A stretch of DNA of 64,000 bases. Source: Euryodendron excelsum (Eukaryota; Streptophyta; Magnoliopsida; Ericales; Pentaphylacaceae). The notes under the pieces are model-generated. The model saw only the letters and a list, made by a program, of their open reading frames with translations, searched no databases and had not been told where the DNA came from. The stretch covers positions 5,919,501-5,983,500 of the forward strand of contig CM065392.1 in NCBI GenBank assembly GCA_033060915.1, read 5' to 3'. Numbering within the stretch: position 1 is the stretch's first letter; the number at the start of each line of letters is the position of its first letter. A program made the position numbers and the translations under genes. Shown one piece after another: positions 46,064 through 58,279 of the stretch.

Positions 46064-46709
46064 TTGGAAGAGAGAACGGCTGAGTCTAATCCCAATGCTA
46101 ATCTCATTCTAGTTGGTAAAATCATAGCCAACAGAGTCCTAAAGAAACAGGGAGTAACCAGCATCATCAATGGTGCTTGGAGAACTCAAAACAACTTCAC
46201 CATTTTAGCCTGGGGCTATAATGTTTACGGCTTCTTTTTTTTTTTTTAATTTTGAGGCTGATCTTACGAAGATAGTGGCACAATCTCCTTGATTGGTCAT
46301 AGGAAACTTGATGGTTTTGAGAAAATGGGAGTTTTCAAAAACAATTTAAGATTTAGACTTTTCCTTCAGTCCGTTCTAGGTTCAAGTGCATGTTCTTCCT
46401 CTAAGCTTCATCACTATTCCGAATGCAAAGGCTCTAGGAGAGAAAATCGGGAATATCATCAGCGTCGAAGGTACGAAATTTTCAACTGGGTTTCTTTCTA
46501 AGTTTATAAGAATTAGAGTATCGCTTGATATCACAAAACCCTTGATTGAGGGTCTTCAAAGGAAAGATAAAGAGGAGATTTGGATTCAATTCAAGTATGA
46601 AAGGCTCTCAAATTTTTGTTATAAATGTGGTCGGATCGGCTATACAAGTGATGAATGCAAGTTTTTTAGTGCCCAAAATCTCCCTTATAACTACGACCTG
46701 TTTCTCTGA
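46064..46709 (+). pseudogene. LINE ORF1 remnant (DUF4283-like, CCHC knuckle)
   Basis: The nucleic-acid-binding protein of a plant L1. The first part (46064-46230) reads NLILVGKIIANRVLKKQGV and then AWGYNVYGF, matching the DUF4283 domain. After a frame change, 46386-46709 gives LPLSFITIPNAKALGEKIG, then RIRVSLDITKPLIEGL, KYERLSNF and a zinc knuckle CYKCGRIGYTSDEC at about 46618. In the knuckle the expected His is Tyr, so metal binding would be lost. A poly(T) run at 46232-46248 and stops between the two parts break the frame. Confidence 0.85.
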
Positions 46710-47583
46710 GCAAAACAAAGCAAGAAAAGATTTAGATGGTGGAGCGTGATTTCCAAATGCCGCCATATGACCAATAGCATTTGTAAGACTAAAAAATGTT
46801 TGGCGTTGCAGGACAGATGTCACCTCACCCGGATTAGATGCAAGGTGTACTTGGACCTAAAAGCATGTGCTAGTGTTGCAAGAAGCCAATACAAGATGAT
46901 TCCCCAATCGACAACCATTAAACTAAATATTCGTAGAGTGGATTAATCTAGAGGTCAGGAACAGAGGCAAAGGTTAGTGGAGAGTGAACATGTTTTTTCT
47001 GCAGGAAATATAAATGCTTGGCCATGTAGCGCTAGGCCTCTAGACTTGGGTTACTTTGTGGAAGAACCCCCTAAAAGCCGAATAAGTGTATCTAGACCAG
47101 TTTTACGGTGCCAGTCCAATCCAGCTCTACAAGTATCCCAGAGTCTCGTGAAATAATTCTATTATCCCAACCCCATCCTAGCCCAGGTAGAGATGACCTA
47201 AATAACCACAACAGAGTAATTCAGAAAATAGTTGGCTAGGCTTTGGCATGAATAGGGGAAGACTTATAGCAACAAGTCCTCGAGGATATCCCTTCTCTGG
47301 AATTTGATAGGCAGATACAAAGGAAGGAACTACGTTTGATGAAAATCAACACTATAAAATCTAGAAGGGAATGGTTTCACAATTGTTGATGAAAGTTTGG
47401 TTCATACGGTATGGTCTAATGTAGAGGTATAACAAAATTGGTCAGAATTACAGGAAGGCTTTCTCAAAATAAAGGTGGACAGGCTAGATTATCTGAAGGT
47501 GATGCCCAATACCTACCGTCACAAGGAAGACCCCAAAATCGAAAATGGGCAGTGGTGGCTAGCCCCAAGCAGCCACAAGCCCC

Positions 47584-48480
47584 ATGTTAGTACTCTCTTG
47601 GAACTGCCAAGGAGTAGGGCCACCCTTAATATATTGGGCCTTGCGAGAGATTTTCCATGCTCATCTCCCTTCCATCATCTCCTTGATGGAAACTAAGAAT
47701 AAAGCTAGGAAATTTGACAGTATCCGGAGATTTCTCAAGTATGATAATAGTATTTACAATGATCTAGAAGGACTCTTGAGGTGACTGGCCCTATGGTGGA
47801 ATAATAATGTGGATATTCATATTGAAGACAAAAGTAAGAATATTATTCATGTTCACTATTCTTTAGCAGAGATAGGAGGAAATTAGGCTATTTCCTTTGT
47901 CTATGGATGCCTTTCTAGTAAAGGTAAGAGGGCTTTTTGGAATGTCCTCAGAGATATAGCTCGATGGAAAACTCTTCCTTAGATGTAGTGGGCAATTTAA
48001 CAAGGTGGCAAATGCTGGTGAAAAGCAAGGTGGCAAATCCCCTAAGAGTTCGAGAATATCAGCTTTCAATAGCATGATATTTGACACGAATTATTGGACC
48101 TTGAGTTTAAAGGCCAAAATTTTACTTGGAGACAAAAGAAAGACGACCAACTTAAACTGAAAGAACATTTAGACAAAGCTTACGCTAATGCTAAATGGAA
48201 AAGTCTCTTTCCCTAAGCTATAGGTATATCATGGACCTGTTGTCGGATCTGACCATTGCCCCATCATTCTGAATACACCTCATCCTTTTCATAGAGTGAA
48301 ATGACCTTTTAGATTTGAGTACATGTGGACCACAGAAGCGGAATGTGGAGAAATTATCAATAATGGTTGGAATACTAATGTGGTGGGGTCTGATCAGTAT
48401 ATTGTGGCTGGTAAATTGAGAAGCTGCCAAGCTCATCTGAAAAGGAGCCATAAAGAAAAGTTTGGCTCAAATAAAATTAG
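47584..48480 (+). pseudogene. LINE endonuclease domain remnant
   Basis: The AP-type endonuclease nicks target DNA to start reverse transcription. The N-terminus is clear: LVLSWNCQGVGPPL, with the catalytic Asn, then LMETKNK with the catalytic Glu. Later pieces, spread over frames, include FVYGCLSSKGKRAFW, the strand LDLEFKGQNFTWRQKK and a G.SWTCC..S.PLPHHSEY area where the SDH(C/S)P motif is expected (about 48240-48280). Numerous stops lie between. Confidence 0.85.
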
Positions 48481-48689
48481 ATTTTAGAGACTGTCAAAGA
48501 TTGATCAAATGCAATCCAGTCCATCCTTAGCAATTTATAGATTGAGGAAGATAAGCTTGTAGACCAATTGAACCCTCTCTAGGAAAAAGAAAAGATGTTT
48601 TGGCACCAAAGATCTAGATTGTAGTATCTCAAATTTAGTGACTAGAATACTATGTTTTTTCCACCTCATAACTATTCAGAGAAGACAAA

Positions 48690-50160
48690 GGAATCAAGTC
48701 ATAAAAATTAAAGATTAGATGGGAGCATGAAAAATTGACCGGAGAACATTTCACAAATTATCATCAGCCACTTTCAGCATCTTTTTGGAGCTGGTAGCCC
48801 TACAGACTTCTCATAAGTGTTAAGCTTTATTGATCCAAAAGTTACCACAGACATGAACGACATTCTATGCAAACATGTTTTAGAATTGAAGATCAGTGAT
48901 GCCACTTTCCAACTAGGCCCCCTAAAGGCGCCTAGACCTGATGATTTTCCTAGATTGTTCTACCAAAACTATTAGAATTCTGCTCAAAAGGAGCTGTATA
49001 AGGCAGTCCAAGCTTTTTTCAACAATGGTTTCTTATTGAGGGAGTTCAGTCATAACAATTTAGTACTTATTCCTAAAGTACAAAACTTGGAGTCCATAGA
49101 TCAATATCGACCCATCAGCTTGTATAATTTCTTTTACACGATTATCTCCAAAATTATATCTAACAGGCTTAAATCTTTTATGAATACTCTCATCTCTCAT
49201 GAACAACCTGCTTTTATACAGGGGAGGCAAATCCAAGATAATATTATTATTGCTCACGAGACTTTTCACTTTCTAAAGCACAAGAAGTTGGGTGCTAATG
49301 TTGCCATGGCTATAAAGTTAGATTTGAGCAAAGCATACGATAAAGTGAATTGGAATTTTTTGGAGGCTATACTAAGAAAGTTGAGTTTTGCTGATCAATG
49401 AATCAGGTGGATTATGCAATGTGTTTCAATTGTTCCATATGTTGTCATAGTTAATGACAGGAAAATTGGTTATGTCTTCCCTCAAAGAGGTTTAAGGCAA
49501 GGGGATCCAATGTCGCCATGTCTTTTTTTTTTTTAGTCTCAGAAGCTTTCTCTGCTATGATACGCAATGCAGTGGTTTTGAAAGAATAAAAATTAGAAAG
49601 AGATGCCCAACCTTATCCCACTTGTTATTTGCAGATGACTCCCTGATTTTTCTAAAGGCGAAGATGGAAGAATGTTTAAAGTTTAGAGAGCTACTAAATT
49701 CTTTCTGCCAAGCATCAAGCCAATGTGTTAATTTTCAAAAGTTTGAAATCTTTTTCTCTAAAAATGCTCATCCTGATTCAAAAAATCTAATTACTCAATG
49801 CCTAGGGATGAAGGTGATGGATCCAAAAGCAAAGTATCTTGGTGTCCCAACTCTATGGAGAAGATCTAAATAGGAGGCTATGGCTTTTATTAGAGAAAGA
49901 ATTTTTGAAAAGTTGCAGGGCTAGAAGTAGAAATTTCTCACCCAAGTTGGCAGAGAAGTGCTAGTTAAGGCAGTGGTGCATGTTATCCCCTCTTATGCAA
50001 TGATGTACTTTAAAGTTTCCAAAATCCTTTGTAACTATTTTAACTCTTTGATCAGTAGGTTTTGGTGGGGTGAAGATGAATCTGGTAGGAAAATCCATTG
50101 GAAAAATTGATATTCTCTCTCCATGGGAATGGGTTTCAGGAATCTATCATGTTTTTAATA
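48690..50160 (+). pseudogene. LINE reverse transcriptase domain remnant
   Basis: Copies LINE RNA at the nicked target. The longest open piece (49036-49401) holds NLVLIPKVQNLESIDQYRPI, then EQPAFIQGRQIQDNI and DLSKAYDKVNW with its catalytic Asp. This is followed by RGLRQGDPMSPCLF (about 49483-49530, broken by a poly(T) run) and LLFADDSLIF (about 49620) with the catalytic FADD. KAKYLGVPTL and, further on, VGREVLVKAVVHVIPSYAMM complete the usual order. Stops at 49399, 49871, 49922, 49928 and 50108 stand where Trp or Gln is expected. Confidence 0.92.
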
Positions 50161-50689
50161 AAGCTTTATTAGCAAAGCAATATTGGAGGCCTATTCTATA
50201 CCCTGAATAGCTATGGGCTACAACCTTGAAAGGTATTTATTTTCTCTCTACAACCCCTTTGAAGGCCAAAAAAGGGGATTCGCCCTCTTGGCTATAGTCT
50301 AGTTTATGTGAGGGGAAGGATCTTTTAAAATAAGGTTTTAAAAGATATCAGCATATGGGAATGTAGCCTCGAGGTCGGATATCAGCCTATCGGAAGATGG
50401 ATGGGTTTTGGGTCTTAAAAACTTTAAGGTGAAATCGGTAAGACCCCAAAAAAAATGTCATATTCATAAAGTGTCAAACCTCATTCATCCAATCTATAAG
50501 ACTTGGAAATAGGACGTTATTCACCATCTATTTTAAGAAAAGGAAGGCTGAGTTATCCTAAGATTTCCTATTAGCCCAAGGAACAAGGTTGATTCTTTGG
50601 TTTGGGATCCTAATCTATCAGGTCTATTCTATGTTAAATTTGGATACTCAATGGTTTATTGTATCCATATGGTGACCAATAAGTAGAGT

Positions 50690-50980
50690 GGTAGTTATTC
50701 TAGGCATGTTCCTGATAATCTGTGGAAGAAGATTTGGCACATTCTAGTTCTCCCTAAAGTACAGCAATTTATTTGGATATTACTTCGGAACACTTTGGCC
50801 ACCAGAGGGAATCTCACAAGGCCTAAATGCTCCAAGGATCCTACATGTGCTATATGTAAGGAGGAGGAAGAAATTGTGGAACATTTGATTTTTTGTTGTA
50901 AATGGATGCAACCAGTTTGGTTCGGCAATGGCTTATCCTGCAATATTAATAGGGATGCTATTAGGTCTATAATTGAATGA
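50690..50980 (+). pseudogene. LINE zinc-binding RVT (zf-RVT) remnant
   Basis: Reads LWKKIWHILVLPKVQQFIW, then CSKDPTCAICKEEEEIVEHL and CCKWMQPVWF, the C-terminal zinc-binding region that follows the reverse transcriptase in plant LINEs. The sequence then runs on to 51216, where the solo LTR begins. Confidence 0.85.
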
Positions 50981-51221
50981 TTCATGTATGTATTTCTTGA
51001 CCATAGTTTCAAAATGCAAGCTCTGGCCTTAATTGCTAATATTTGCTAGTCAATTTGGAAAGCTCGCAGTGCGTTTTGCTTTAATGGAACCCCTGTTAAT
51101 CCTATGGCAATCATTCACAGAGTAAGAATTGCCTCTCAGGATTCCATTCAAGCAACCTATCAACTCTATCCAAGATTGGTTAGAAATGACAGAGAGATGG
51201 CTGAGTTCTAATGGTCTTCAC

Positions 51222-53396
51222 TGTTGGCCTAAAAGGCAACCCAAGAGGGGGGTGAATTGGGTTTTATGAAGATTAAAAGCAAATAAGATTAATTAAAATT
51301 AATCTAAGCAATGTAATAGTGATCAATAAACATATACTGCAATGTAATCAGTAGAGATAAAGAAAACAGAGTAATAGAGAGGAGATACAGATTTACCGAG
51401 GTTTAACCACAAACCGTGGTCTACGTCCTCACCCCAAGACCTCCTTGAAGTCTTCTTCTACTATGTAATCACCTATTACAAATAAGCTGCTGATTGACAA
51501 AGTGCTAAGCTTACTATACACAAGAACTCCTCACCGAGCTCTTCAATCTCCAAGTGGTTTTGTCCAAGCTCCACTCAAACTTATAAGAGTTTTGCTTTCA
51601 CAATAGAACTCTCAAACTCTCAATTACAAGTGTATAAAAGTATACAAGTAACTAACACACTCTTTAACAAGAGTAAATTTTACAATCAAAGCTCACAAGA
51701 ATAAACAGGAAGAATATTCAGGAATATCAGGTTGATCAATCAGTGATTCTTGTCTCTTGTGTTTCTCCCTATTGATTCTTGGTTGTAAATGCAGTTGGAG
51801 GCTAGTATATAAACCCTTGCATTGATTCCATCCGTTGGAGGTAGTTGGGCTTCATTAATGCACGTCCAGTCCGTTATAACGTTAAGAAAAATAGCCGTTA
51901 TATCCATGGAGTCGGCTCCAGATTTGTGGAGTCGACACTTTCTGCTTCTGCATTTACCAGATGTTGTTCACTGACTTCATGAGTCCGCTCTTCATATCAA
52001 TAAGGCGACTCCTTATTCATTCTGTCTTCACATCTTTGGCGTCTGCCATTACTAGGCGACTCTTCATCTTCAGGAGTCTGCTCTTTGTTCATTCGATCTT
52101 CAGCCTTTTACTTCTATTGTCATGAGGCGACTCTCTATCTTCATGTGTCCGCTCATTGATCATGTCATCTTCAAGCTTTTGCGTCTGTATCCATAAGGTG
52201 ACTCCTAATTTCCATGAGTCCGCTCATTGTTTTCTTGGTCTCCAAGCTTTTTTGCTTCTGTGTTTATGAGGCGACTCTTCATTGTTCATGAGTCCGCTCA
52301 TTGATCATTTCGTCTTCAGGCCTTTTGCTTCTGTAACCATGAGGCGACTCCTCATTGCAATGAGTCCCCTCATTGTCCATTTGGTCTTTAAGCCTTTTGC
52401 TTCTGTAATCAAGAGACGACTCCTCATTTTCATGAGTCTCCTTATTGTTCAGAAATCTACTCTCTGACTTCTATTGATCTAGCTCATCTCAGCACTGATA
52501 TAAGATCTTCAAGGAGTATTTCTTTGGGGTATAATGATCAATCAAATCTCTTTAACTCATCCGAGTTAACTTCTATTCAATTTGGATTGAATCAATCATT
52601 GGATATTGATCTTCTCTTAACTCTCAAAATGTCAAAGCTTCATTCGATCAATGTTCATCTTTTCTTCTTCATTTGCAAAGCTTTCTTCTTTCATTGTAGA
52701 ACATCTTTTTCAATGCCAAACTTCCTCAATTGCGTAGAGCTTCACAAGCTTCATTTCTGATTTCTTCTCTTTGATAGCAATTCTTCTTTCTTCTTTAAAA
52801 TCACTTCAATGAGACTTTTGCAGGCTTGATGAAATCTCTTCATACATCTAGTCTTCATTGATTCTTTATATTGTAGAAGAATCCTTTACTTGGATTCCAG
52901 GTAGAGATCAGACAATCATTGTGAGCCATCTTCTCAGCAACTTCAATCACATTATCTTGAATTGATCTTTACATTTTTTATGAAGTCTTCTCTTGAGCAT
53001 TTTCAATCTCTTCAACAATCAATTCCTCTTCAACTGATCTTTGCATATTCTGATGAAGTTTTCAGTCTATCTTGAGTGCAAGTTAATCTTCATTGAATCC
53101 ATGCATACTTGATAGAAGCTTCGTTTGAATACCTTCAATCTCTTCGAATGAAGAACATTTGTTTGAAGTAGAGACAGGCGTCAATCCTCTATTTGGTTCA
53201 TTGCATAGCTCTTGAATTTGTTGTGCATTCTCTTTGACATGCATTAGACTTAAGATTGAACTTTAAGTCTAAATTATGAACTTTGTTAATCTGCACACTA
53301 AGTAGATTCATTAGTAAAATAACACAGGGTTTAGTTATCATCAAAATCAACATGGGAATTAACCTTGACTCAACAAGGATCAACCTCGACTCAACA
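51222..53396 (+). mobile_element. solo LTR inserted in LINE
   Basis: Begins TGTTGGCC and ends ACTCAACA (TG..CA with short inverted ends), flanked by a perfect 5-bp duplication TTCAC (51217-51221 and 53397-53401). Joining the LINE across one TTCAC restores an open frame into the RNase H start. It is 2175 bp with no internal copy of its own start and no gag or pol, so I read it as a solo LTR left by recombination. Near the start it has AGAGGGGGGTGAATTGGG and a GATTTACCGAGGTTTAACC word common in plant LTRs. The strand is arbitrary. Confidence 0.75.
51995..52460. repeat. ~70-75-bp minisatellite inside solo LTR
   Basis: Six to seven diverged units, each containing ATGAGGCGACTC, CATGAGTCCGCTCATTG and TT(C/G)(A/G)TCTTCAAGCCTTTTGCTTCTG. 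The array starts weakly near 51995 and is clearest from 52110 to 52460. Confidence 0.85.
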
Positions 53397-53401
53397 TTCA
53401 C

Positions 53402-53473
53402 CCTCTACTCCTTCCATTAAACTAAACTATGATGGGGCCTTTAGCAAGGCAGACAAGCATGGAGCATTCGCTG
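53402..53473 (+). pseudogene. LINE RNase H domain, N-terminal part
   Basis: Reads IKLNYDGAFSKADKHGAFA with the first catalytic Asp (NYDGA). The domain is cut here by the Gypsy cluster and continues at 60575. Confidence 0.88.
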
Positions 53474-53640
53474 TGTGACACCCCCAACCCAATTAAACAC
53501 CAATTATGCCACATTAGGCGAGACGCGATCGCACAAGTCACCGTACCTAAGAATGACACCTTACCACACACCCAAAATAAAAATAAAAACACAGCGGAAT
53601 AAATACTCTGTTTTAATTACACATGGAGGGCAAGATCCGT
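53474..53640 (-). repeat. Gypsy LTR 3' end (minus)
   Basis: Matches 58989-59130 closely (CCCCCAACCCAATTA, ACACCAATTATG, ACGACACCTTACCAC-like, ACAGCGGAATAAATAC). Confidence 0.85.
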
Positions 53641-54310
53641 CAATGTCAGTCAATGAATGATCTTTGTCGTGGGATGTGTGTGCAGTGATAGGTGGGAATA
53701 TAGATAGTCTTGTTCATATTGAATTGTTTGATGATTATCTATAATATGATATTGATGATGGTATATGTGAGATGATATATGAGAGGACATTAGAGGTTAT
53801 ATATGAGGTGGATGTGGCATTGCATACATTCATCTTGTGTGCCTTGCATTGCATTGCATGGAGGAATGTTTTGCCGATTTGGGGCTAGTCTAAGGTTTAA
53901 CTAATGTGAGGTTAACCTAAAGAGGGTGTCGATGTGGGGCATCCTTGATAACGAGCCATCACTCACTAGGCCAACGGTATCTAAATTTACACGCACATGT
54001 GTGTGATACTCCCATTACATTGAGACATTCATGATTTATATATATATTGATCATTTATACCTAGGTATGCATTGTGGTGCTTATTTATTATTTTTTATAA
54101 AGTTGATTATCTATTGTGAGCACGTTAATATTTAGCTCATACTCACACAGATTGTTTTGACAGGTAACATGGAGATGTTGGTTGGTTCACTGTAGTCTTG
54201 GTTTGAGCCATGGTGGCATTCACGTCGGTGTCAGAGGTCGTGTCATGGGGTTTGGGAAGCTCTTGTTGTTGCTTTCAATTTATCATCATAGTTGTATTTT
54301 GTTGTATGTT
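53641..54310 (+). repeat. Gypsy LTR internal segment (plus)
   Basis: Positions 54031-54310 are the inverted counterpart of 59246-59520 (TTGATCATTTATACC, CATTGTGGTGCTTATTTAT, GGAGATGTTGGTTGGTTCAC, GGGAAGCTCTTGTTGTTGC). Positions 53641-54030 are probably a further part of the LTR missing from the other copy. The segment stops abruptly at 54310 and gag sequence follows. Confidence 0.75.
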
Positions 54311-54315
54311 AGCAA

Positions 54316-54660
54316 CATTTTGATTCAGGAGCTAGAATATCACGACAGAAGCCTTCAAAAACGGTGACAACTGTAGAACAAAGTCAATCACATCTCCCGC
54401 CGGTGACAACTGTGTTGTTAGATCTGGGTTCCATACATTCATTTGTTTCTATTGCATTTAGTATGCATTTGGATAGACCATGTAGTCCATTGTCACAACT
54501 CTTACTTGTGTCTACACCGGTTGGAGATATGATAGTAGTAGACATGGTATATAAAGATTGTGTGGCAAAAATTGGGGGTACAGAGTTAATAGTTGACTTG
54601 ATTCCGTTAGCTATTCATGACTTTGATTTGATATTGGGGATGGATTGATTATCTTCTTAT
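54316..54660 (+). pseudogene. Gypsy gag 3' end and protease remnant (plus)
   Basis: Positions 54316-54390 match the gag piece at 56590-56665 in inverted orientation. From about 54400 the aspartic protease reads TVLLDLGSIHSFVS, with Leu where the D(S/T)G triad needs Ser or Thr, and ends DFDLILGMD before a TGA stop. It is non-functional. Confidence 0.8.
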
Positions 54661-54867
54661 CATACGTCTATTGATTGCTTTAAAAAAGAAGTTATGTTTA
54701 GAAGGCCGAATGAAGCAGAATTCAGTTTTCAAGGGAAAAGAGATGTACTTTCAACTTGTTTGATATCAGCTTTAGAAGCTAAAAAGTTACTATAGAAGGG
54801 ATGTGAGGGATACCTTGCAAATGTAGTTGATGTTACTAAAGCAGCACCACTATTATTAGACATTCCT

Positions 54868-55640
54868 ATGGTACGAGAATTTTCGAATGTGTTCCCAGAC
54901 GAGCTTCCCAGGGTAGTCCTAGACAAGGAACTAGAGTTTACTATTGATTTGTTATTGGGAACTACACCAATTTTCATTGCACCGTATAGAATGGCACCAT
55001 CTGAATTGCGAGAGTTAAAAGTGCAAGTGCAAGACTTGCTTGAGAAGGGTTTTATTCAACCGAGTATTTCACCATGGGGGGCACCAATTTTCTTTGTGAA
55101 GAAAAAGGATGGTACTATAAGATTGTGGATTGATTACTGGCAGTTGAATCAGGTTACAGTGAAGAATAAATATCCTTTAACTCGGATTGATGACTTATTT
55201 GATCAATTGCAAGGTGCTTGTGTCTTTTCGAAGATTGATCTAAGATCTAGATATCATCAGTTAAAGGTAAAAGATAATGGTGTTTCAAAGACTGCATTCC
55301 GTACGCGATATGGCCATTATGAGTTCTTGGTGATGCCTTTTGAGATGACGAATGCACCTGCTATCTTTATGGATTTGATGAATAGTGTACTTTGACTTTT
55401 CCTTGAATCCTTTGTGATTGTTTTTATTGATGATATATTAGTTTACTCCCATAGTCAAGAAGAACATGAGACTTATCTGCGACTTGTATTGCAAACTTTG
55501 AGGGAAAAATAATTATATGCCAAGTTTAGCAAATGTGAATTTTAGTTGGACAAAGTAGTATTCTTCAACCATTTGATATTTACGAAGGGACTTAATATGG
55601 ATCCGAAAAAGATTGAAGCTATGATTAACTAGGGATAACC
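54868..55640 (+). pseudogene. Gypsy reverse transcriptase remnant
   Basis: Open from 54868 to 55395, with [38 protein letters not shown], a catalytic DLRS..YHQ strand and [11 protein letters not shown]. After a TGA the active-site FIDDILVYS follows at about 55425. Several usually conserved residues are altered (WIDYWQLN for the usual [14 protein letters not shown] for DLRSGYHQ), and stops replace Trp near 55543 and 55630. Confidence 0.92.
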
Positions 55641-55644
55641 AAAG

Positions 55645-56027
55645 AATGTTTCAAAAGTGAGAAGTTTCTTGGGCTTAGTTGGCTATTATTGGAGGTTCAT
55701 ACAAGGCTTTTCATCTATTGAGGTTCCTTTGACTTGGTTGACACGCAAAGAGGTAAAGTTTGACTCGACAGATGAATGTGAGTGTAGTTTTCAAGAATTG
55801 AAAACCAAATTGACTACAACACTAGTATTGACCATTCTTTCAAGTAAGGGTGATTTTGTTATTTACAGTGATCCTTCACATCAAGGATTAGGTTGTGTTT
55901 TGATGCAAAGGGGAAGAGTTGTAGCTTATGCGTCAAGACAGTTGAAGACACATGAAAAGAACTACCCTATACATGACTTGGAGTTGGCAGCAGTGGTGTT
56001 TGCATTGAAACTACCATGTCTACTACT
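55645..56027 (+). pseudogene. Gypsy RNase H remnant (plus), cut short
   Basis: Reads [19 protein letters not shown], then [18 protein letters not shown] with the catalytic Asp, [10 protein letters not shown] and [11 protein letters not shown], then stops abruptly at 56027. There the sequence switches to minus-strand protease. Integrase is absent. Confidence 0.9.
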
Positions 56028-56880
56028 ATTACATCTCCTACCGATATAGACACAAGTAAAGGTTGTGATAATGAACTACATGGTCTATGCAAATACATAC
56101 TAAATGCAATATAAACAAATGAATGTGTGAAACTCGGATCTAACAACACATATGCCTCTTTATCAACTATAGATACCGTACCAATAACAACATTAGAAGT
56201 AACTTACGCATCCCTTAGTGTCATGGCATAGACTCGTGCTTGAGTGTATGATTCAGGCATTGTGACTTATCCCCATTGTGCACTTCCTGTTGCTCCCTTA
56301 CTTCCACCACCACCACCAGTCACACTACCTACTGATGCTGTTGCCACAGGATTCTAGGTACATTGACTCGTTATGTGTCCCAACTATCCACACTGATAAC
56401 ATGCATCGAACCATGACATCAAACAATCCCAAATCACATGACCCTCAGCCCCACATTGATAACAAATGATCCCTCCAGTGTTGCCCGATCTTGAACCATT
56501 AGGTCTAACTGGCGGCCTCCCTGATCCTCTCCCCCTGAAACTCCCTGTACCCATCGAACTGCCAAATCTTGTACCTCCCACTCTAGGATTCGATTATGCT
56601 TAACTTTGTTCTATAATTGTCACTGTTTTTTAAGGCTTTTGTCATGATATTCCAGCTCCTGAATCAAATCTTCTTTTTTTGAATTGTTTCCTTTTGCCCA
56701 AATTTTCTTTCACATCCCGTTTCACAATTTTATATTTGTTTACCAGCTCCACATACCTTGTTAACTCAAATAGAGGTACTCGAGACCGGATCAATATCTC
56801 CAGTCTCTATTTGAACCGCCGACATTTTGCATCTTCAGTGTGTTTTAAGTTAGGTGCAAATCTGGACAAAGCTATAAAAT
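56028..56880 (-). pseudogene. Gypsy gag/protease fragment in inverted orientation
   Basis: On the minus strand, 56028-56165 is a second protease start (THSFVYIAFSMYLHRPC; the catalytic triad area reads LLDPSF). Positions 56384-56581 hold a gag zinc knuckle, CYQCGAEGHVIWDC, preceded by an RGRGSGRPP stretch. Positions 56590-56880 are upstream gag sequence, ending at the ATTTTGCATC..GGTGCAAATCTGG word shared with 58285-58320. Confidence 0.85.
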
Positions 56881-57033
56881 GAAGTACGGATACATTGGTG
56901 ACAGTTTTGTGGCGAAGTCAAACGGTGCAGGAAGCTACTTGGGAGAGTGAGGAGTTAATGCAAAAATAATATCCGTACTTGTTTCTATTAGGTAAGAGAA
57001 TTTCAGGACAAAATTCTTTAAGGAGGGAGGAGT
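56881..57033 (+). pseudogene. Gypsy pol C-terminus and polypurine tract (plus)
   Basis: Reads WRSQTVQEATWESEELMQ, the end of a chromodomain-type Gypsy polyprotein, then stop, AATTCTTTAAGGAGGGAGGAG and the LTR start. The polypurine tract is about 57021-57031. Confidence 0.8.
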
Positions 57034-57556
57034 TGTGAGACCCTAATCTTATAATTTCATCAGTAATTAATTGTGCTTATTGCATAGTTAGGTAATATGT
57101 AAAATTATGTGGGTGTATGTGTGTAATTTACCTACTTATTTTGAGTATCCTAACCTCATCATACTTCATTAACCATCATATATGTAATTAAGAGTGCATT
57201 AGTTGGACCAATGGGAGGTGACATGTCGTATTTTAGACCAATAGGAGGGAGACATGTGAGAGGACACCTAAGGATGTTAGGTAGCTCTTTTGACTTACTA
57301 GTCAAAAGAGAAGCTTGGAGAAAGATAGAGAACTCAGTGGAAGAAAGGAAAGAAAAAAAAAGAAGGAAGAAAGAGGAAGAATAAAGAAAGAGAAAGAAGA
57401 ATAAGGAAAAAAAACCTAGGAAAGAATTGGTTGCAAGGTAAGTTTCAATTCATTTCTAGTTGTCTCATATTCTTCCTTACTTCTTGTATGTTGTGTATAT
57501 TCATCATTGTCATGAAATGAGGAAGATGGAGGAGGAAAATGAGATGAGCCAATATA
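57034..57556 (+). repeat. Gypsy LTR start (plus)
   Basis: TGTGAGACCC followed by over 500 bp matching, in inverted orientation, 60569 down to about 59870. It lacks the SINE present in that copy (uninterrupted GTGCATTAGTTGG at 57197-57209) and so serves as the empty site. Confidence 0.88.
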
Positions 57557-58262
57557 TAATTTAACAATAATAATCAATATAATATATACACCCCAAACAA
57601 GTTATAGAACTAAAATTATGCATTAGAAATACCATATTATAACCTCAATTAAACTTTCAATGTAATGCAATAGCTGAAAAGCACCAAAATACACTAAGTC
57701 CTCTAATATGTTAAAACTGACACAGGCCTCATAATCTGGACATAACATCTTGCGCTTATACCTAAAAATTTCAAACCTTTGGTAACACAAACTAGACATC
57801 TCAGAGAGTATCTAGACCAAATTTCACATTTTTTGAACATGCCTAAATATTTATTTGGTATTTTCTAAAACAGGTCAATGCTGTAGAAATGAGAATTCAG
57901 CAGGAGATGGTCTATATTTGATAAATTATTAACATAGGTAAACGACATGTAAATGACCTGAAATTTGGTACAAATTATTGTCAACCGTTCTCATAGATAC
58001 AGTAAATATTTCATAATTTTTGGACTACTCTAACTTGGTCGAATACTCTGTCAAACAAGGGGTCATAGATCTAAGCATCAGAATTCTGCAAAGACAGTCC
58101 AACTTAAAAAATTCACCATAATTCCAAATTACAACATTTTTTAGTGAATCTAAAGCTTAAATGATCCGCATAACTCTAAATTATAGTGTTCAAAAATTCA
58201 ACTACAAAGAAGATGTTTAGGTAGATCAAAACGTCTCCAAATAGTAGCCTATTACAGAGATA
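57557..58262 (-). repeat. Gypsy LTR middle segment (minus)
   Basis: Positions 57931-58262 match 59515-59848 in the same orientation (AAACGACATGTAAATGACCTG, TTCATAATTTTTGGA, GTAGATCAAAACGTCTCCAAA). Positions 57560-57920 appear to be LTR sequence deleted from the 59-kb copy. Confidence 0.75.
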
Positions 58263-58279
58263 ACTGTTATGATATTGTT

